From Betaproteobacteria bacterium LSUCC0117 (GTDB lineage Bacteria > Pseudomonadota > Gammaproteobacteria > Burkholderiales > Burkholderiaceae_C), in the NCBI GenBank assembly GCA_030441535.1, contig JAUJFZ010000001.1, forward strand, positions 1 to 64,000: a stretch of DNA of 64,000 nt, written 5' to 3'. A model generated the notes under the pieces. It was not told the origin of the DNA. It searched no databases and worked only from the letters and a program-made list of their open reading frames with translations. Position numbers and translations under genes: made by a program. Shown one piece after another: positions 1-16,916 of this stretch (the stretch's first letter is position 1; the number at the start of each line of letters is the position of its first letter).

Positions 1-1
1 A

Positions 2-76
2 GAGGGCCTGCGTTTCGCTATTCGCGAAGGCGGCCGTACCGTCGGCGCTGGTGTGGTCGCTAAGATCCACGCTTAA
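2..76 (+). CDS. tuf: Elongation factor Tu, C-terminal end (partial)
   Basis: The window opens inside a reading frame that ends with RTVGAGVVAKI-HA and a TAA stop. This is the conserved C-terminus of the beta-barrel domain of EF-Tu, the GTPase that delivers aminoacyl-tRNA to the ribosome. Only the last 24 codons are present. A tuf copy directly upstream of tRNA-Trp and secE is the usual order in betaproteobacteria, which supports the identity. The rest of the gene lies outside the window. Confidence 0.93.
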   Translation, partial: EGLRFAIREGGRTVGAGVVAKIHA

Positions 77-96
77 TCGTTGTTTATTTTTAGCGT

Positions 97-172
97 AGGG
101 GCATAGCTCAATTGGCAGAGCGTCGGTCTCCAAAACCGAAGGTTGGGGGTTCGATTCCCTCTGCCCCTGCCA
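97..172 (+). tRNA. tRNA-Trp (anticodon CCA)
   Basis: A complete 76-nt cloverleaf with an encoded CCA tail. The acceptor stem AGGGGCA (97-103) pairs with TGCCCCT (162-168). The anticodon stem TCGGT/ACCGA encloses the loop CTCCAAA, with anticodon CCA at 130-132. The T arm has the standard TTCGATT loop. It lies 20 bp after the tuf stop and before secE, so it is probably co-transcribed with tuf and processed out. Confidence 0.97.
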
Positions 173-317
173 CCGATTTGATGTAAACCAGTTGTCAAGA
201 CAACTGGCCACTGCAGCAAAAAAGTGGTTTAAAAAGCCCGCCGAAGTCGTCAAGACCTCTGGTGGGCTTGCCTGTCTTGAGACAGGCGACAAAAACTGGT
301 ACTGAGATCGTTTATTT
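173..317 (+). other. trpT-secE spacer with three consecutive stem-loops
   Basis: The 145-nt spacer holds three inverted repeats in a row. Positions 188-207 form CCAGTTGT/ACAACTGG around CAAG. Positions 235-268 form AGCCCGCC/GGTGGGCT with one G-T pair. Positions 270-287 form GCCTGTC/GACAGGC around TTGA. None is followed by a T-run, so they are not classical intrinsic terminators. They may guide processing of the tuf-tRNA transcript or shape the secE leader; that is inference. Confidence 0.6.
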
Positions 318-701
318 ATGGCTACATCTGACATCGAAACCGTAGGCAGTGCTGCCGACACCGCGAAGATTGTGGTGGCGGCTGGCTTGGCATTGGGCGG
401 TTTTGTCGCCTTCTTCATGCTGGCGTCGCACGGCAGCTTGGTTCAATGGGGTGGCTTGCTGGCGGGTCTGATCGTTGGCGCGGTGGTGTTTTTCACGGCG
501 CACACTGGTCGTCACTTTTTGGGCTTTTTGCGCGACGCGAAGCGCGAAGTCGAAAAAGTGGTTTGGCCAACCCGCCGTGAGTCCATGCAGATGACGATGT
601 ACGTCTTTGCGTTTGTTTTCGTGATGGCGTTGTTCTTGTGGTTGACCGATAAAACCCTTGAGTGGTTGTTGTACGACTTGGTATTGGGTTGGAGAAAGTA
701 A
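318..701 (+). CDS. secE: Preprotein translocase subunit SecE
   Basis: A 127-aa inner-membrane protein, the clamp subunit of the SecYEG channel. Three hydrophobic segments are visible at about residues 15-37, 41-61 and 91-110. Before the last lies the conserved amphipathic cytoplasmic stretch ending in VVWPTRRES (81-89), the SecE signature. The three-TM form matches proteobacterial SecE rather than the one-TM form of many other bacteria. Its TAA stop overlaps the nusG ATG by one base (TAATG), indicating translational coupling. Confidence 0.96.
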   Translation: MATSDIETVGSAADTAKIVVAAGLALGGFVAFFMLASHGSLVQWGGLLAGLIVGAVVFFTAHTGRHFLGFLRDAKREVEKVVWPTRRESMQMTMYVFAFVFVMALFLWLTDKTLEWLLYDLVLGWRK

Positions 702-1288
702 TGACTGAAGACACCGCAAACACAGCCGCTGCGCCACAATCACTCACGCCTGCCGATGGCATGCGTTGGTATGTGGTTCACGCCTATTCAGGCATGGAAA
801 AGGCGGTTGAGCGCAACATCATCGAGCGCGTCAATAACGCCGGTATGCAAGCCAAGTTCGGTCGCACACTGGTGCCGACTGAAGAGGTTGTTGAGCTGAA
901 GAACGGCCAACGCAAGACCACTGAGCGGAAGTTTTTCCCCGGTTATGTCCTGGTCGAAATGACCATGGACGATGAAACCTGGCACTTGGTCAAAAACACC
1001 AACAAGGTGACAGGCTTTGTTGGTGGTGCGAAAAACCGCCCCGCGCCCATCTCTGAAGCGGACGTGCAAAAGATCATGGGTCAGATGCAAGAGGGCACTG
1101 ACAAGCCCCGCCACAAGGTGGAGTTTGTTACTGGCGAATACATTCGCGTCAAAGAAGGCCCATTTGCTGACTTCAACGGTACGGTCGAAGAGGTCAACTA
1201 CGAGAAGAACAAGATGCGCGTTTCAGTGACCATTTTTGGTCGCTCAACGCCCGTCGAGCTGGAATTCAGCCAGGTCGAAAAAGGTTAA
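701..1288 (+). CDS. nusG: Transcription termination/antitermination factor NusG
   Basis: A 195-aa protein. The NGN domain begins with WYVVHAYSG (residues 23-31), which contacts the RNA polymerase clamp, and contains the FPGYVLVEM motif. The C-terminal KOW domain (from about residue 140, [15 protein letters not shown]) contacts Rho or S10. I chose the ATG at 701 because GGAGA sits 6 bp upstream and the start overlaps the secE stop. A longer in-frame reading would only extend into secE. NusG couples elongation to Rho termination and translation. The secE-nusG pair is near-universal in bacteria. Confidence 0.96.
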   Translation: MTEDTANTAAAPQSLTPADGMRWYVVHAYSGMEKAVERNIIERVNNAGMQAKFGRTLVPTEEVVELKNGQRKTTERKFFPGYVLVEMTMDDETWHLVKNTNKVTGFVGGAKNRPAPISEADVQKIMGQMQEGTDKPRHKVEFVTGEYIRVKEGPFADFNGTVEEVNYEKNKMRVSVTIFGRSTPVELEFSQVEKG

Positions 1289-1401
1289 TTGATTTTCCTG
1301 TTGGCGCTTTAGGCGGCAGCGGTTTTGGCGTTCCCGGTCCGCGCCAAATTAAAAAACAGGATCGTTATTGACGAGGAGATTGCGCTGGTCGCAGTCGTTT
1401 G

Positions 1402-1415
1402 TACTCGAAGGAGTA
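1402..1415 (+). promoter_or_regulatory. Hairpin over the rplK ribosome-binding site
   Basis: TACTC/GAGTA form a 5-bp stem around GAAG. The rplK Shine-Dalgarno AAGGAG spans the loop and the 3' arm, 9 nt before the ATG. In many bacteria ribosomal protein L1 represses this operon by binding the leader just upstream of rplK. This hairpin and the preceding 1289-1401 spacer are the natural place for such a site, but I see only the secondary structure, not a verified L1 motif. Confidence 0.4.
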
Positions 1416-1421
1416 AAAAGT

Positions 1422-1853
1422 ATGGCGAAGAAAATCGTCGGCTTTATTAAGCTGCAAGTCCCAGCTGGTAAGGCCAACCCAAGCCCCCCAATCGGTCCCG
1501 CATTGGGCCAGCGCGGCTTGAACATCATGGAATTCTGTAAGGCGTTCAATGCCCAGACCCAAGGTGTTGAGCCCGGATTGCCACTGCCTGTGGTCATTAC
1601 CGCATTTGCAGACAAGAGCTTCACATTCGTCATCAAAACGCCCCCAGCGGCCGTTCTGATCATGAAGGCACTCAAGTTGACCAAAGGTTCTTCTGTTCCT
1701 AACAAGACCAAGGTCGGTAAGATCACCCGTGCCCAGTTGGAAGAAATCGCCAACACCAAAATGAAAGACTTGAACGCTGCCAGCTTGGACGCTGCCGTTC
1801 AAACCATCGCAGGTACCGCACGCTCAATGGGCGTTACTGTGGAGGGCGCATAA
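1422..1853 (+). CDS. rplK: 50S ribosomal protein L11
   Basis: A 143-aa protein of the GTPase-associated centre, binding 23S rRNA next to L10/L12 and the binding site of thiostrepton-type drugs. It starts [12 protein letters not shown]. It contains the proline-rich [17 protein letters not shown] motif of the N-terminal domain, and the C-terminal rRNA-binding domain ends with [14 protein letters not shown]. The ATG at 1422 is preferred over an upstream in-frame ATG because it has a good ribosome-binding site (AAGGAG) and gives the family length. Confidence 0.96.
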   Translation: MAKKIVGFIKLQVPAGKANPSPPIGPALGQRGLNIMEFCKAFNAQTQGVEPGLPLPVVITAFADKSFTFVIKTPPAAVLIMKALKLTKGSSVPNKTKVGKITRAQLEEIANTKMKDLNAASLDAAVQTIAGTARSMGVTVEGA

Positions 1854-1854
1854 C

Positions 1855-2550
1855 ATGGCCAAGTTAACCAAAAAGCAAAAAGCCTTTGAAGGCAAAGTTG
1901 ACAGCAACAAGCTGTACGCCATCGTCGACGCGCTGTCGTTGGTGAAAGAGTGCGCAACGGCCAAGTTCGATGAGTCTATCGACGTGGCTGTTCAGTTGGG
2001 CGTTGACGCCAAGAAGTCTGACCAAGTTGTTCGTGGCGCCGTCGTGTTGCCGCACGGTACCGGCAAAACCACCCGAGTGGCGGTATTCGCGCAAGGCGCG
2101 AAAGCTGAAGAGGCGAAAGCCGCTGGCGCTGACATCGTTGGTATGGATGACCTCGCTGCCGACGTAAAAGCCGGCAAGATGGACTTCGACGTTGTGATCG
2201 CCTCACCAGACGCGATGCGTGTGGTCGGTACATTAGGTCAAATTCTTGGTCCCCGTGGCTTGATGCCTAACCCCAAAGTCGGCACCGTAACGCCTGACGT
2301 TGCCACCGCGGTGAAAAACGCCAAGGCAGGTCAAGTGCAGTTCCGCGTTGACAAGGCCGGTATCGTCCACTCAACCATTGGTCGTCGTTCATTCGAGTCC
2401 GATGCCCTCAAAAACAACCTCGCCGCATTGGTCGATGCTTTGGTGAAAGCCAAACCTGCCAGCAGCAAAGGTTTGTACCTGCGCAAAGTCGCAGTGTCCT
2501 CAACCATGGGTGTGGGCGTGCGCGTCGATACCCAGTCCATCGCAGCCTAA
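1855..2550 (+). CDS. rplA: 50S ribosomal protein L1
   Basis: A 231-aa two-domain protein of the L1 stalk, and in many bacteria the autogenous repressor of the rplKA mRNA. The signature [19 protein letters not shown] lies mid-protein, and the C-terminus reads [11 protein letters not shown]. It starts 1 bp after the rplK stop (TAACATG), so the pair is translationally coupled. The length matches the family. Confidence 0.96.
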   Translation: MAKLTKKQKAFEGKVDSNKLYAIVDALSLVKECATAKFDESIDVAVQLGVDAKKSDQVVRGAVVLPHGTGKTTRVAVFAQGAKAEEAKAAGADIVGMDDLAADVKAGKMDFDVVIASPDAMRVVGTLGQILGPRGLMPNPKVGTVTPDVATAVKNAKAGQVQFRVDKAGIVHSTIGRRSFESDALKNNLAALVDALVKAKPASSKGLYLRKVAVSSTMGVGVRVDTQSIAA

Positions 2551-2811
2551 TCGGGACGCGATAAAGAATTGAGCAGCACTTCGGTGCCGCTCATGTGGTG
2601 GGTCCTGGCATTGATTCAACCCTTTGTCGGGGGTCATCCAAGACCGTTGGTGTGGCGTTTAACTCGTTAGACGTTGCTTAATTGATTGCCAACGCAGATG
2701 GCGATCCCGCTGCAGATGGACAAGCCCCTCGGGGTTTCCTGAAACAGATGATCGCTGCAATAAGGCGCCTAAGTCGGTTTATCCGGCGAGGGCATTAAGA
2801 AGGAGTTGACC
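2551..2811 (+). promoter_or_regulatory. rplJL leader region
   Basis: A 261-nt untranslated spacer between the rplKA and rplJL gene pairs. It opens with a strong stem-loop, GAGC-A-GCAC / GTGC-C-GCTC around a TTCG tetraloop (2571-2592). A shorter CCCC-T-GGGG palindrome lies near 2725-2735. Neither is followed by a T-run. In E. coli the equivalent leader binds the L10(L12)4 complex to repress translation, so a comparable role is likely by position. I see no convincing -35/-10 pair in it. Confidence 0.4.
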
Positions 2812-3312
2812 TTGAGTCTGAACCGCAGTGAGAAATTAGCCGTCATCGAAGATGTGACAGCACTCGCAGCTAAAGCTCAAACGCTTGTGATGGCGGAATA
2901 CCGCGGCATTACGGTGGCAGCAATGACTGAATTGCGCGTGAAAGCCCGCGCAGCTGGTGTGACCGTTAGCGTGTTGAAAAACACGCTGGCACGCCGTGCT
3001 GTGGCAGGTAGCGCGTTTGAAGTTGCTGGCGACCAAATGACCGGTCCGCTGATCTATGGCTTCTCAGAAGACGCCGTGGCCGCCGCGAAGGTGATGGCCG
3101 AGTTTGCGAAAACCAACGACAAGTTGGTGATCCGCTCAGGTGTTTACGCTGGCAAGTCATTGGATGAGAACGGCGTTAAGCAGTTGGCAGCCATCCCCTC
3201 GAAAGAGGTTTTGTTGGCGCAATTGTTGGGCTTGATGCAATCCCCCGTCAGCCGTACCGCGCGTGTACTGGCTGCCTTGGCAGAGAAAAAAGGCGAAACC
3301 GCCGCTGCTTAA
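2812..3312 (+). CDS. rplJ: 50S ribosomal protein L10 (TTG start)
   Basis: A 166-aa protein that forms the base of the L7/L12 stalk. It reads [14 protein letters not shown] at the N-terminus and contains [14 protein letters not shown] and KNTLARRAV, typical of L10. No ATG is available. Two in-frame TTG codons occur at 2806 and 2812. The Shine-Dalgarno AAGGAG (2800-2805) abuts the first and lies 6 nt from the second, so 2812 is the better start and matches the usual N-terminus. A TTG start may help keep expression low and autoregulated. Confidence 0.94.
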   Translation: MSLNRSEKLAVIEDVTALAAKAQTLVMAEYRGITVAAMTELRVKARAAGVTVSVLKNTLARRAVAGSAFEVAGDQMTGPLIYGFSEDAVAAAKVMAEFAKTNDKLVIRSGVYAGKSLDENGVKQLAAIPSKEVLLAQLLGLMQSPVSRTARVLAALAEKKGETAAA

Positions 3313-3366
3313 GCCACCGCGCTTGGTACGACGTGTTGAAACCGTAACGTTTTAGGAAATTTAAAA

Positions 3367-3741
3367 ATGGCATTCGATAAAGACGCATTTTTGACCGCTT
3401 TAGATAGCATGACGGTCATGGAACTCAACGATTTGGTGAAAGCCATCGAAGAGAAATTTGGTGTGAGCGCTGCAGCCATGGCTGCACCTGCTGCTGCTGG
3501 CGGTGGCGCTGCTGCTGCTGCTGAAGAGAAGACTGACTTCGACGTCGTCTTGCTTGAAGCTGGCGCAAACAAAGTGTCTGTCATTAAGGCTGTTCGCGAA
3601 ATCACCGGCTTGGGCTTGAAAGAAGCCAAAGACCTGGTTGACGGCGCACCCAAGGCTGTTAAAGAAGCCGCGAACAAAGACGAAGCTGAAGCCGCTAAGA
3701 AGAAGCTGGAAGAAGCTGGCGCTAAGGTCGAGCTCAAGTAA
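3367..3741 (+). CDS. rplL: 50S ribosomal protein L7/L12
   Basis: A 124-aa stalk protein, present in several copies per ribosome, that recruits the GTPase factors. The N-terminal dimerisation part is joined by an Ala/Gly-rich hinge (about residues 38-52) to a C-terminal domain with [20 protein letters not shown] and [11 protein letters not shown]. The family length and the position after rplJ support the call. Confidence 0.97.
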   Translation: MAFDKDAFLTALDSMTVMELNDLVKAIEEKFGVSAAAMAAPAAAGGGAAAAAEEKTDFDVVLLEAGANKVSVIKAVREITGLGLKEAKDLVDGAPKAVKEAANKDEAEAAKKKLEEAGAKVELK

Positions 3742-3795
3742 TTTTGCGCAGCGCGTGGTTTGCTTCGCCAAGCCCCGCGCTTTGCAAATTGCACA

Positions 3796-3819
3796 GGCTG
3801 GTGTTCGCACCAGCCTTTT
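3796..3819 (+). terminator. Attenuator-type hairpin between rplL and rpoB
   Basis: A perfect 8-bp stem, GGCTGGTG/CACCAGCC around TTCG (3796-3815), is followed by TTTTGCGCTTTTT. The shape is that of an intrinsic terminator. In E. coli a partial terminator at the same place makes ribosomal-protein transcripts several times more abundant than rpoBC transcripts. The interrupted T-run fits incomplete termination here too. Confidence 0.7.
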
Positions 3820-3848
3820 GCGCTTTTTCTTATTGCCGAGAATGCACC

Positions 3849-3877
3849 TAAAAATGAGTAGTAAAAGCTCATTTTTA
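3849..3877 (+). other. AT-rich stem-loop in the rpoB leader
   Basis: TAAAAATGAG (3849-3858) and CTCATTTTTA (3868-3877) are perfectly complementary around a 9-nt loop. It sits about 30 bp after the rplL attenuator and 160 bp before rpoB. In E. coli an RNase III site lies in the equivalent spacer; a processing role here is a guess from position. Confidence 0.5.
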
Positions 3878-4037
3878 AGTGTCTTCTAAAGTCCGACGTT
3901 AGAAGATGGCTTGGTACGGACCACGTGCAATGCGTGGTTGTCAGCCAAGGCTGGTAGTGGCCAGCCGCCGAGCCCGCTGGTGATGCACCGACGCATCGCC
4001 GGTGTCCATTGTTCTGTCGAAATGTTCCGGAGAACCC

Positions 4038-8150
<4,113 letters not shown>

Positions 8151-8226
8151 TGGGATGTGTCCCGGCAGGCGCCTGACGCGCTTGCCTCCTCGTTTCCATC
8201 AAGTCTGACATTTAAGGATTGAAAAC

Positions 8227-12462
<4,236 letters not shown>

Positions 12463-12496
12463 TCGCAGACGGCGCGCACCCTGATGCGTGAAATAA

Positions 12497-12532
12497 ACCC
12501 CAGTCGCTTCACGGTGACTGGGGTATTTTTTT
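12497..12532 (+). terminator. Intrinsic terminator after rpoC
   Basis: ACCCCAGTC (12497-12505) pairs with GACTGGGGT (12516-12524), followed by ATTTTTTT. This is a classical GC-stem plus T-run and ends the rpoBC operon. The next gene starts only 9 bp later, so its promoter must lie inside rpoC or it depends on readthrough. Confidence 0.88.
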
Positions 12533-12540
12533 AAGGCCTT

Positions 12541-13917
12541 ATGGCGACTGTTAGCCTCTCTCAGCAATTTCCCTGGGTTGCGCAGGCCGCGCAAGCGGTT
12601 GGCAACGGGCGAAATACCGACGCCGTGCTGGGCAAGACGCCCGTGCACCTGCGCGCGGGTGTGCAGGCCTTGTCGTTTCATGTCTTGCGGCAATGGGCAT
12701 GGGCGCACGCCATTACGGCACAACTGGTTAAAAAGAAGCCCGATGCCGAGCTGGCGATTTGGCTGACCACCGCAGTAGCCTTGTTACGAGAGCCCCGCTT
12801 GTATGACGCCCACACCGTCGTTGACCAAGCGGTACAAGCCTGTAAAGACAACCACCGTTTAGCAGGCAAGGCCGCCTTTGTTAACGCCTGCCTGCGACGG
12901 TTGCTGCGGGAGTATGCAGCACTTGATGCCCTCGTCATGGCGGACGAATCGGTCCGATTCAACCACCCACAGTGGTGGATCGATCGCCTGCGTGCCCAGT
13001 ATCCAGACCACTGGGCCGCCATGCTGCAAGTCAATCAAGTCGCTGGTCCCATGGTACTGCGCGTCAATGTGGCGCAGCAAAGCCTCGCGGACTACCAAGC
13101 CCGCCTGGCTGCTGAAGGTATTGTCGCGACGCCCGTCGGTGATCAGGGGCTTGTGCTCGATAAACCATTAGCGGTCGGTCGGTTGCCGAGCTTCGAGTCA
13201 GGTGCGGTTTCGGTGCAGGACGCTTCGCCCCAAATGGCGGCGCCGCTGATATGGGCTAGTGCGTATCTGCAAGCAGCGGTTACCGCTGGCCGACCCCTGC
13301 GCATACTCGATGCCTGCGCCGCACCGGGTGGCAAAACAGGCCACTTGCTTGAATTGGCGGTCGCGCGCAGCCGTGCTGCCGGCCAACCGATGACAACGCG
13401 GGTGACCGCGCTGGAGATCAGCCCCAAACGCGCGGCGCGCATTCACGAAACCCTAGACCGGCTCGCCCTTAGCGCCCACGCCGACGTACAGGTGGCCGAT
13501 GGCAAGCTGCCGCAAAAATGGTGGAACGGGCAGCCGTGGGACGCCGTATTATTGGATGCGCCGTGTACCGCATCCGGCATTGTTCGTCGCCATCCCGATG
13601 TACCATGGTTACGACGACCAGCTGATATCGATCAGTTGGTTGCCGAGCAGCGTGCCCTCCTCGAAATGGCCTGGTCGCAGTTAGTGGTGGGCGGACGCTT
13701 GGTATATTGCACCTGTTCAACATTCAAAGAAGAGGGAGAGTGGCAGATTGACGCTTTTTTGGAGCAGCACCCCGATGCCCAACGCGTCGAAGCGCCCGGT
13801 CATGTGTTGCCCGGGTGTGTCAACGCCACGCCTGATGCCAACTTGAACGATGCCGCGCTGGTTCATGCCGCTTTCGATGGGTTCTTTTATGCCGCGTTTG
13901 ACAAACGCGCAACCTGA
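12541..13917 (+). CDS. rsmB: 16S rRNA (cytosine-967-C5)-methyltransferase RsmB
   Basis: A 458-aa protein of the RsmB/NOL1/NOP2/Sun family that makes m5C967 in 16S rRNA using SAM. An N-terminal NusB-like RNA-binding domain (about 1-150, with VNACLRRLLREY) precedes the methyltransferase domain. The SAM loop LDACAAPGGKTGHL starts near residue 257. The two catalytic cysteines of this family are C342 in LLDAPCTASG and C392 in YCTCSTF. AAGG lies 4 bp before the ATG, immediately after the rpoC terminator. The next gene overlaps its end by 29 bp. Confidence 0.93.
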   Translation: MATVSLSQQFPWVAQAAQAVGNGRNTDAVLGKTPVHLRAGVQALSFHVLRQWAWAHAITAQLVKKKPDAELAIWLTTAVALLREPRLYDAHTVVDQAVQACKDNHRLAGKAAFVNACLRRLLREYAALDALVMADESVRFNHPQWWIDRLRAQYPDHWAAMLQVNQVAGPMVLRVNVAQQSLADYQARLAAEGIVATPVGDQGLVLDKPLAVGRLPSFESGAVSVQDASPQMAAPLIWASAYLQAAVTAGRPLRILDACAAPGGKTGHLLELAVARSRAAGQPMTTRVTALEISPKRAARIHETLDRLALSAHADVQVADGKLPQKWWNGQPWDAVLLDAPCTASGIVRRHPDVPWLRRPADIDQLVAEQRALLEMAWSQLVVGGRLVYCTCSTFKEEGEWQIDAFLEQHPDAQRVEAPGHVLPGCVNATPDANLNDAALVHAAFDGFFYAAFDKRAT

Positions 13918-14641
13918 CCGCGTGCGTCGGTACCTTTTCGCCGGGCTACTCGCCCTCACCTCGCTGTTGTGGTTTACGCCTGCCAGCAGTTGGGCGGAGA
14001 CGCCCAAAACACCGCAGTTGAAGTTAACCTGGCGCGGTGGCGAGCTCTTAGCTGACGTCGAAACCCAATGGCAGGCGCCCGCGCACATCAAACAAGTATT
14101 GGAGCGCGGGGTGCCACTGGTCTTCCTTATGCGCGCGACCGTGATCCAACCCCGTTGGTACTGGCGTGATAAGCAGTTGGCGTCGTTGACGCGCCGCACC
14201 CGCGTGGTGTACCTGCCCCTCACGAATCAGTGGCGGGTGAGCCTGGCAGACAGCGAAGCGGTGACCACAGCTGGCAACACCGACGCGTTTTTGCTGCACC
14301 AGAATGTCTCTTCAATGCCGCAGGCGATCGCACTGGCGTCAAACACGCGCGGCTGGGCACTGGGCCGCGTGGCGGACTTTGCCGAGTCAACGGATACCCG
14401 GGTGGTCGTCACCTTCGCGCTCGACACCACGGCCTTGCCCCGACCGTTTCAAATCGGCGTTGCTGACCAAGGCGATTGGGGTGCGCCCATCACACTGGCT
14501 GCCGCCATGCCACCCACGGATTTACCGAGCACTACGGCGGGTAATGACCCAAACTCGACCGGACCTAAACCGGCGCCGGTGGTGACCGCCGAAGAGTTGA
14601 ACCAGCGCCGAGGTGCGAGCGAAGGGGGGCAGCGCCCATGA
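13889..14641 (+). CDS. DUF4390 family secreted protein
   Basis: A 250-aa protein with a signal-peptide-like N-terminus: RRYLFAGLLALTSLLWF, then SSWA before a charged mature region. The mature part (QLKLTWRGGELLADVETQW, RTRVVYLPLTNQWRV) resembles the DUF4390 proteins encoded beside NtrY-type kinases in Burkholderiales. The function is unknown. The tail is Pro/Thr-rich and probably disordered. The ATG at 13889 gives a clean signal peptide; an in-frame upstream ATG would lie deeper in rsmB. Its stop overlaps the kinase start (ATGA), so it may be part of that sensory system. Confidence 0.75.
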   Translation: MPRLTNAQPDRVRRYLFAGLLALTSLLWFTPASSWAETPKTPQLKLTWRGGELLADVETQWQAPAHIKQVLERGVPLVFLMRATVIQPRWYWRDKQLASLTRRTRVVYLPLTNQWRVSLADSEAVTTAGNTDAFLLHQNVSSMPQAIALASNTRGWALGRVADFAESTDTRVVVTFALDTTALPRPFQIGVADQGDWGAPITLAAAMPPTDLPSTTAGNDPNSTGPKPAPVVTAEELNQRRGASEGGQRP

Positions 14642-16899
14642 CCGCTCAGACCCCAAGCACCAAGCGCAGCCGCGCCAAAAACGTCACGTGGACCTTGGGT
14701 ATTGGTTTGTCGTCGTTTGTCGCCATTGGTTTGATTTTGTTATTTTTACTCATACAGGCCACCAACAACAGCGCGCTGTACGAAAGATACTATGACTATC
14801 TAGTCGCCATGAACGTCGGCGCGGCGTCTGTCTTGGCGCTGGTTATCGTGTGGTTGATATTCCGCTTATGGCAGCGCTGGCAGCAACGGAAATTCGGCAG
14901 CCGGTTGTTGGTGAAACTGGTGTTCATGTTTGCGTTGGTGGGTGTGTTACCTGGCGCATTGATTTACGTGGTCTCGTATCAATTCGTCTCGCGCTCTATT
15001 GAGAGTTGGTTTGATGTGCGGGTCGAGGGGGCCCTCACTTCTGGCCTTAACTTAGGTCGCACCACCATTGACATGCTGCGTGCGGATACCAGCCGCCGCG
15101 TGGGTGCCGCGGCGCAAGAGTTGGCATCGGCACAAATGGGTGCCTACACCTTGCAGCTGTCGCGCCTACGCGAGCAGCTACAGGCGTCGGAGGTGAGCAT
15201 CCTATCGACCAATGGCCAAGTGATCGCCAGCGCCAGTGAATCGTCGTTTAGCCTTAGCTCGGGGGTGAGTCGCCCAACTGCCAGCCAGATGGCGGTGGCG
15301 CGCGCGGGTGCAGTCAGTGTGCAAGTGTTGGGATTAGATGGCGAGTCTGAAGAGCGCCCCGCGTTGCAAGTCCTGACCTTCATGTCGCCCACTGATATGG
15401 CTTTGCGGGGTGAAAGCCATTTCCTGAGCGTTTTGATCCCATTACCCCCCACATTGGTGGCCGACGCTTTAGCGGTGCAGGAGGCCAATCGCGACTACCA
15501 AAAGCGCTCATTGGCTCGTGACGGCTTACGCCGTATGTATATCGGTACGCTCACACTGACCCTGTTTCTATCGGTGTTCGGCGCTGTTTTGGTGGCCGCC
15601 CTTTTAGGTACGCAGTTGGTGCAGCCCTTGCTGTTGTTGGCGGCCGGGGTACGCGATGTCGCAAAAGGCGACCTGACGCCGAAACTCATTGTCGATACCC
15701 GCGACGAACTGGGCGGCTTGACACGCTCCTTTGCCGACATGACCCAGCAGCTGGCCGATGCACGCGGCGCGGTGCAGGCCAGTGTGCACCAGCTCGACGC
15801 TGCGCGGGCCAGTCTGCAAGCTATCCTGGATAACCTCACGGCAGGTGTCTTGGTTCTGGATGCCAGTGGCACGATACAAAGCGCCAATCCCAGTGCCATG
15901 CGTATCTTGCGACTCAGGGATGACCCAGTTGGCCAGCCGCTCGCCGCGTTACCTGGATTGGATGGTTGGGCCTCCGGCGTGGCCGCGCAATTCCGTGCCC
16001 TGGCGGCAGACCGCGCAACACAAACCATCACCGACCCCGCAGCGCTGCACTGGCAAAGTAGTTTTGAGGTCGAGCCAAACGACCATGCCGTGGCGCAAGA
16101 CCATGTGACGTTATTGGCGCGTGGTGCATTGCTGCCAGGCGAGGGCCAGTTGTTGGTGTTTGACGACATCTCGGACCTGGTTTCTGCCCAACGCGCCAAG
16201 GCGTGGGCCGATGTCGCCCGGCGTTTGGCGCACGAGATCAAGAACCCACTGACGCCCATTCAATTGTCAGCCGAGCGCTTGGGTATGAAACTAGCCGGCA
16301 AGCTTGAGGCGCCTGAAGATTTGCTGCTGAATAAATCGGTCAAAACCATCGTTGAGCAAGTCGAGGCCATGAAGCGCCTGGTCAACGAATTCAGAGACTA
16401 CGCCCGCTTACCGGCGGCTGTGCTGACCCCTGTTGCCCTCAATACCGTGGTGCAAGAAATCCTCAACCTCTATGAGCAGGCTGTTTGCCCGGTTGTTTTC
16501 AAGCCCTGCGACGGACAACCCATGGTGGCTGCCGATGTCCAGCAACTCCGCCAGGTACTGCATAACCTTGTACAAAACGCGCAAGACGCCACGCAGATGA
16601 AAGGTGATGTTGCTGGGGACAATGCGGTTGAAATTCGAACCGAAGTTTCCGCCAGTGGCGACTCGGTGCGCTTGATTGTGGCGGACTCGGGTGCAGGTTT
16701 CCCCGACATGATTTTGAAGCGCGCCTTCGAACCCTACGTCACCACCAAATCAAAAGGCACCGGATTGGGGCTGGCGGTAGTCAAGAAAATCGCGGATGAG
16801 CACCGCGCCAAAGTGCGCTTGAGTAATCGGATGCAAGGTGATGCTGTCATTGGCGGCCAAGTATCGTTATCATTCCCCTTGGCGGGAATACAACAGTAA
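14638..16899 (+). CDS. NtrY-like membrane sensor histidine kinase
   Basis: A 753-aa inner-membrane kinase. Hydrophobic segments near residues 20-43, 57-80 and 93-115 are followed by a long extracytoplasmic part and a further TM near 300-325. Then come a HAMP linker (QPLLLLAAGVRDVAKGDL), a PAS domain (from about 385, ILDNLTAGVLVLDASG), the HisKA motif LAHEIKNPLTP with phospho-acceptor H532, and an HATPase domain with GTGLGLAVVKKIADEH near 706. The order matches NtrY. It is coupled to DUF4390 upstream and followed 17 bp later by its likely response regulator. Confidence 0.9.
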   Translation: MTAQTPSTKRSRAKNVTWTLGIGLSSFVAIGLILLFLLIQATNNSALYERYYDYLVAMNVGAASVLALVIVWLIFRLWQRWQQRKFGSRLLVKLVFMFALVGVLPGALIYVVSYQFVSRSIESWFDVRVEGALTSGLNLGRTTIDMLRADTSRRVGAAAQELASAQMGAYTLQLSRLREQLQASEVSILSTNGQVIASASESSFSLSSGVSRPTASQMAVARAGAVSVQVLGLDGESEERPALQVLTFMSPTDMALRGESHFLSVLIPLPPTLVADALAVQEANRDYQKRSLARDGLRRMYIGTLTLTLFLSVFGAVLVAALLGTQLVQPLLLLAAGVRDVAKGDLTPKLIVDTRDELGGLTRSFADMTQQLADARGAVQASVHQLDAARASLQAILDNLTAGVLVLDASGTIQSANPSAMRILRLRDDPVGQPLAALPGLDGWASGVAAQFRALAADRATQTITDPAALHWQSSFEVEPNDHAVAQDHVTLLARGALLPGEGQLLVFDDISDLVSAQRAKAWADVARRLAHEIKNPLTPIQLSAERLGMKLAGKLEAPEDLLLNKSVKTIVEQVEAMKRLVNEFRDYARLPAAVLTPVALNTVVQEILNLYEQAVCPVVFKPCDGQPMVAADVQQLRQVLHNLVQNAQDATQMKGDVAGDNAVEIRTEVSASGDSVRLIVADSGAGFPDMILKRAFEPYVTTKSKGTGLGLAVVKKIADEHRAKVRLSNRMQGDAVIGGQVSLSFPLAGIQQ

Positions 16900-16916
16900 G
16901 GGAGGCCTCAAGGGCC

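Noticed and set aside
270..287. Perfect GCCTGTC/GACAGGC hairpin as a terminator before secE
   Set aside because: No T-run follows, and termination here would separate secE-nusG from the only obvious upstream transcription.
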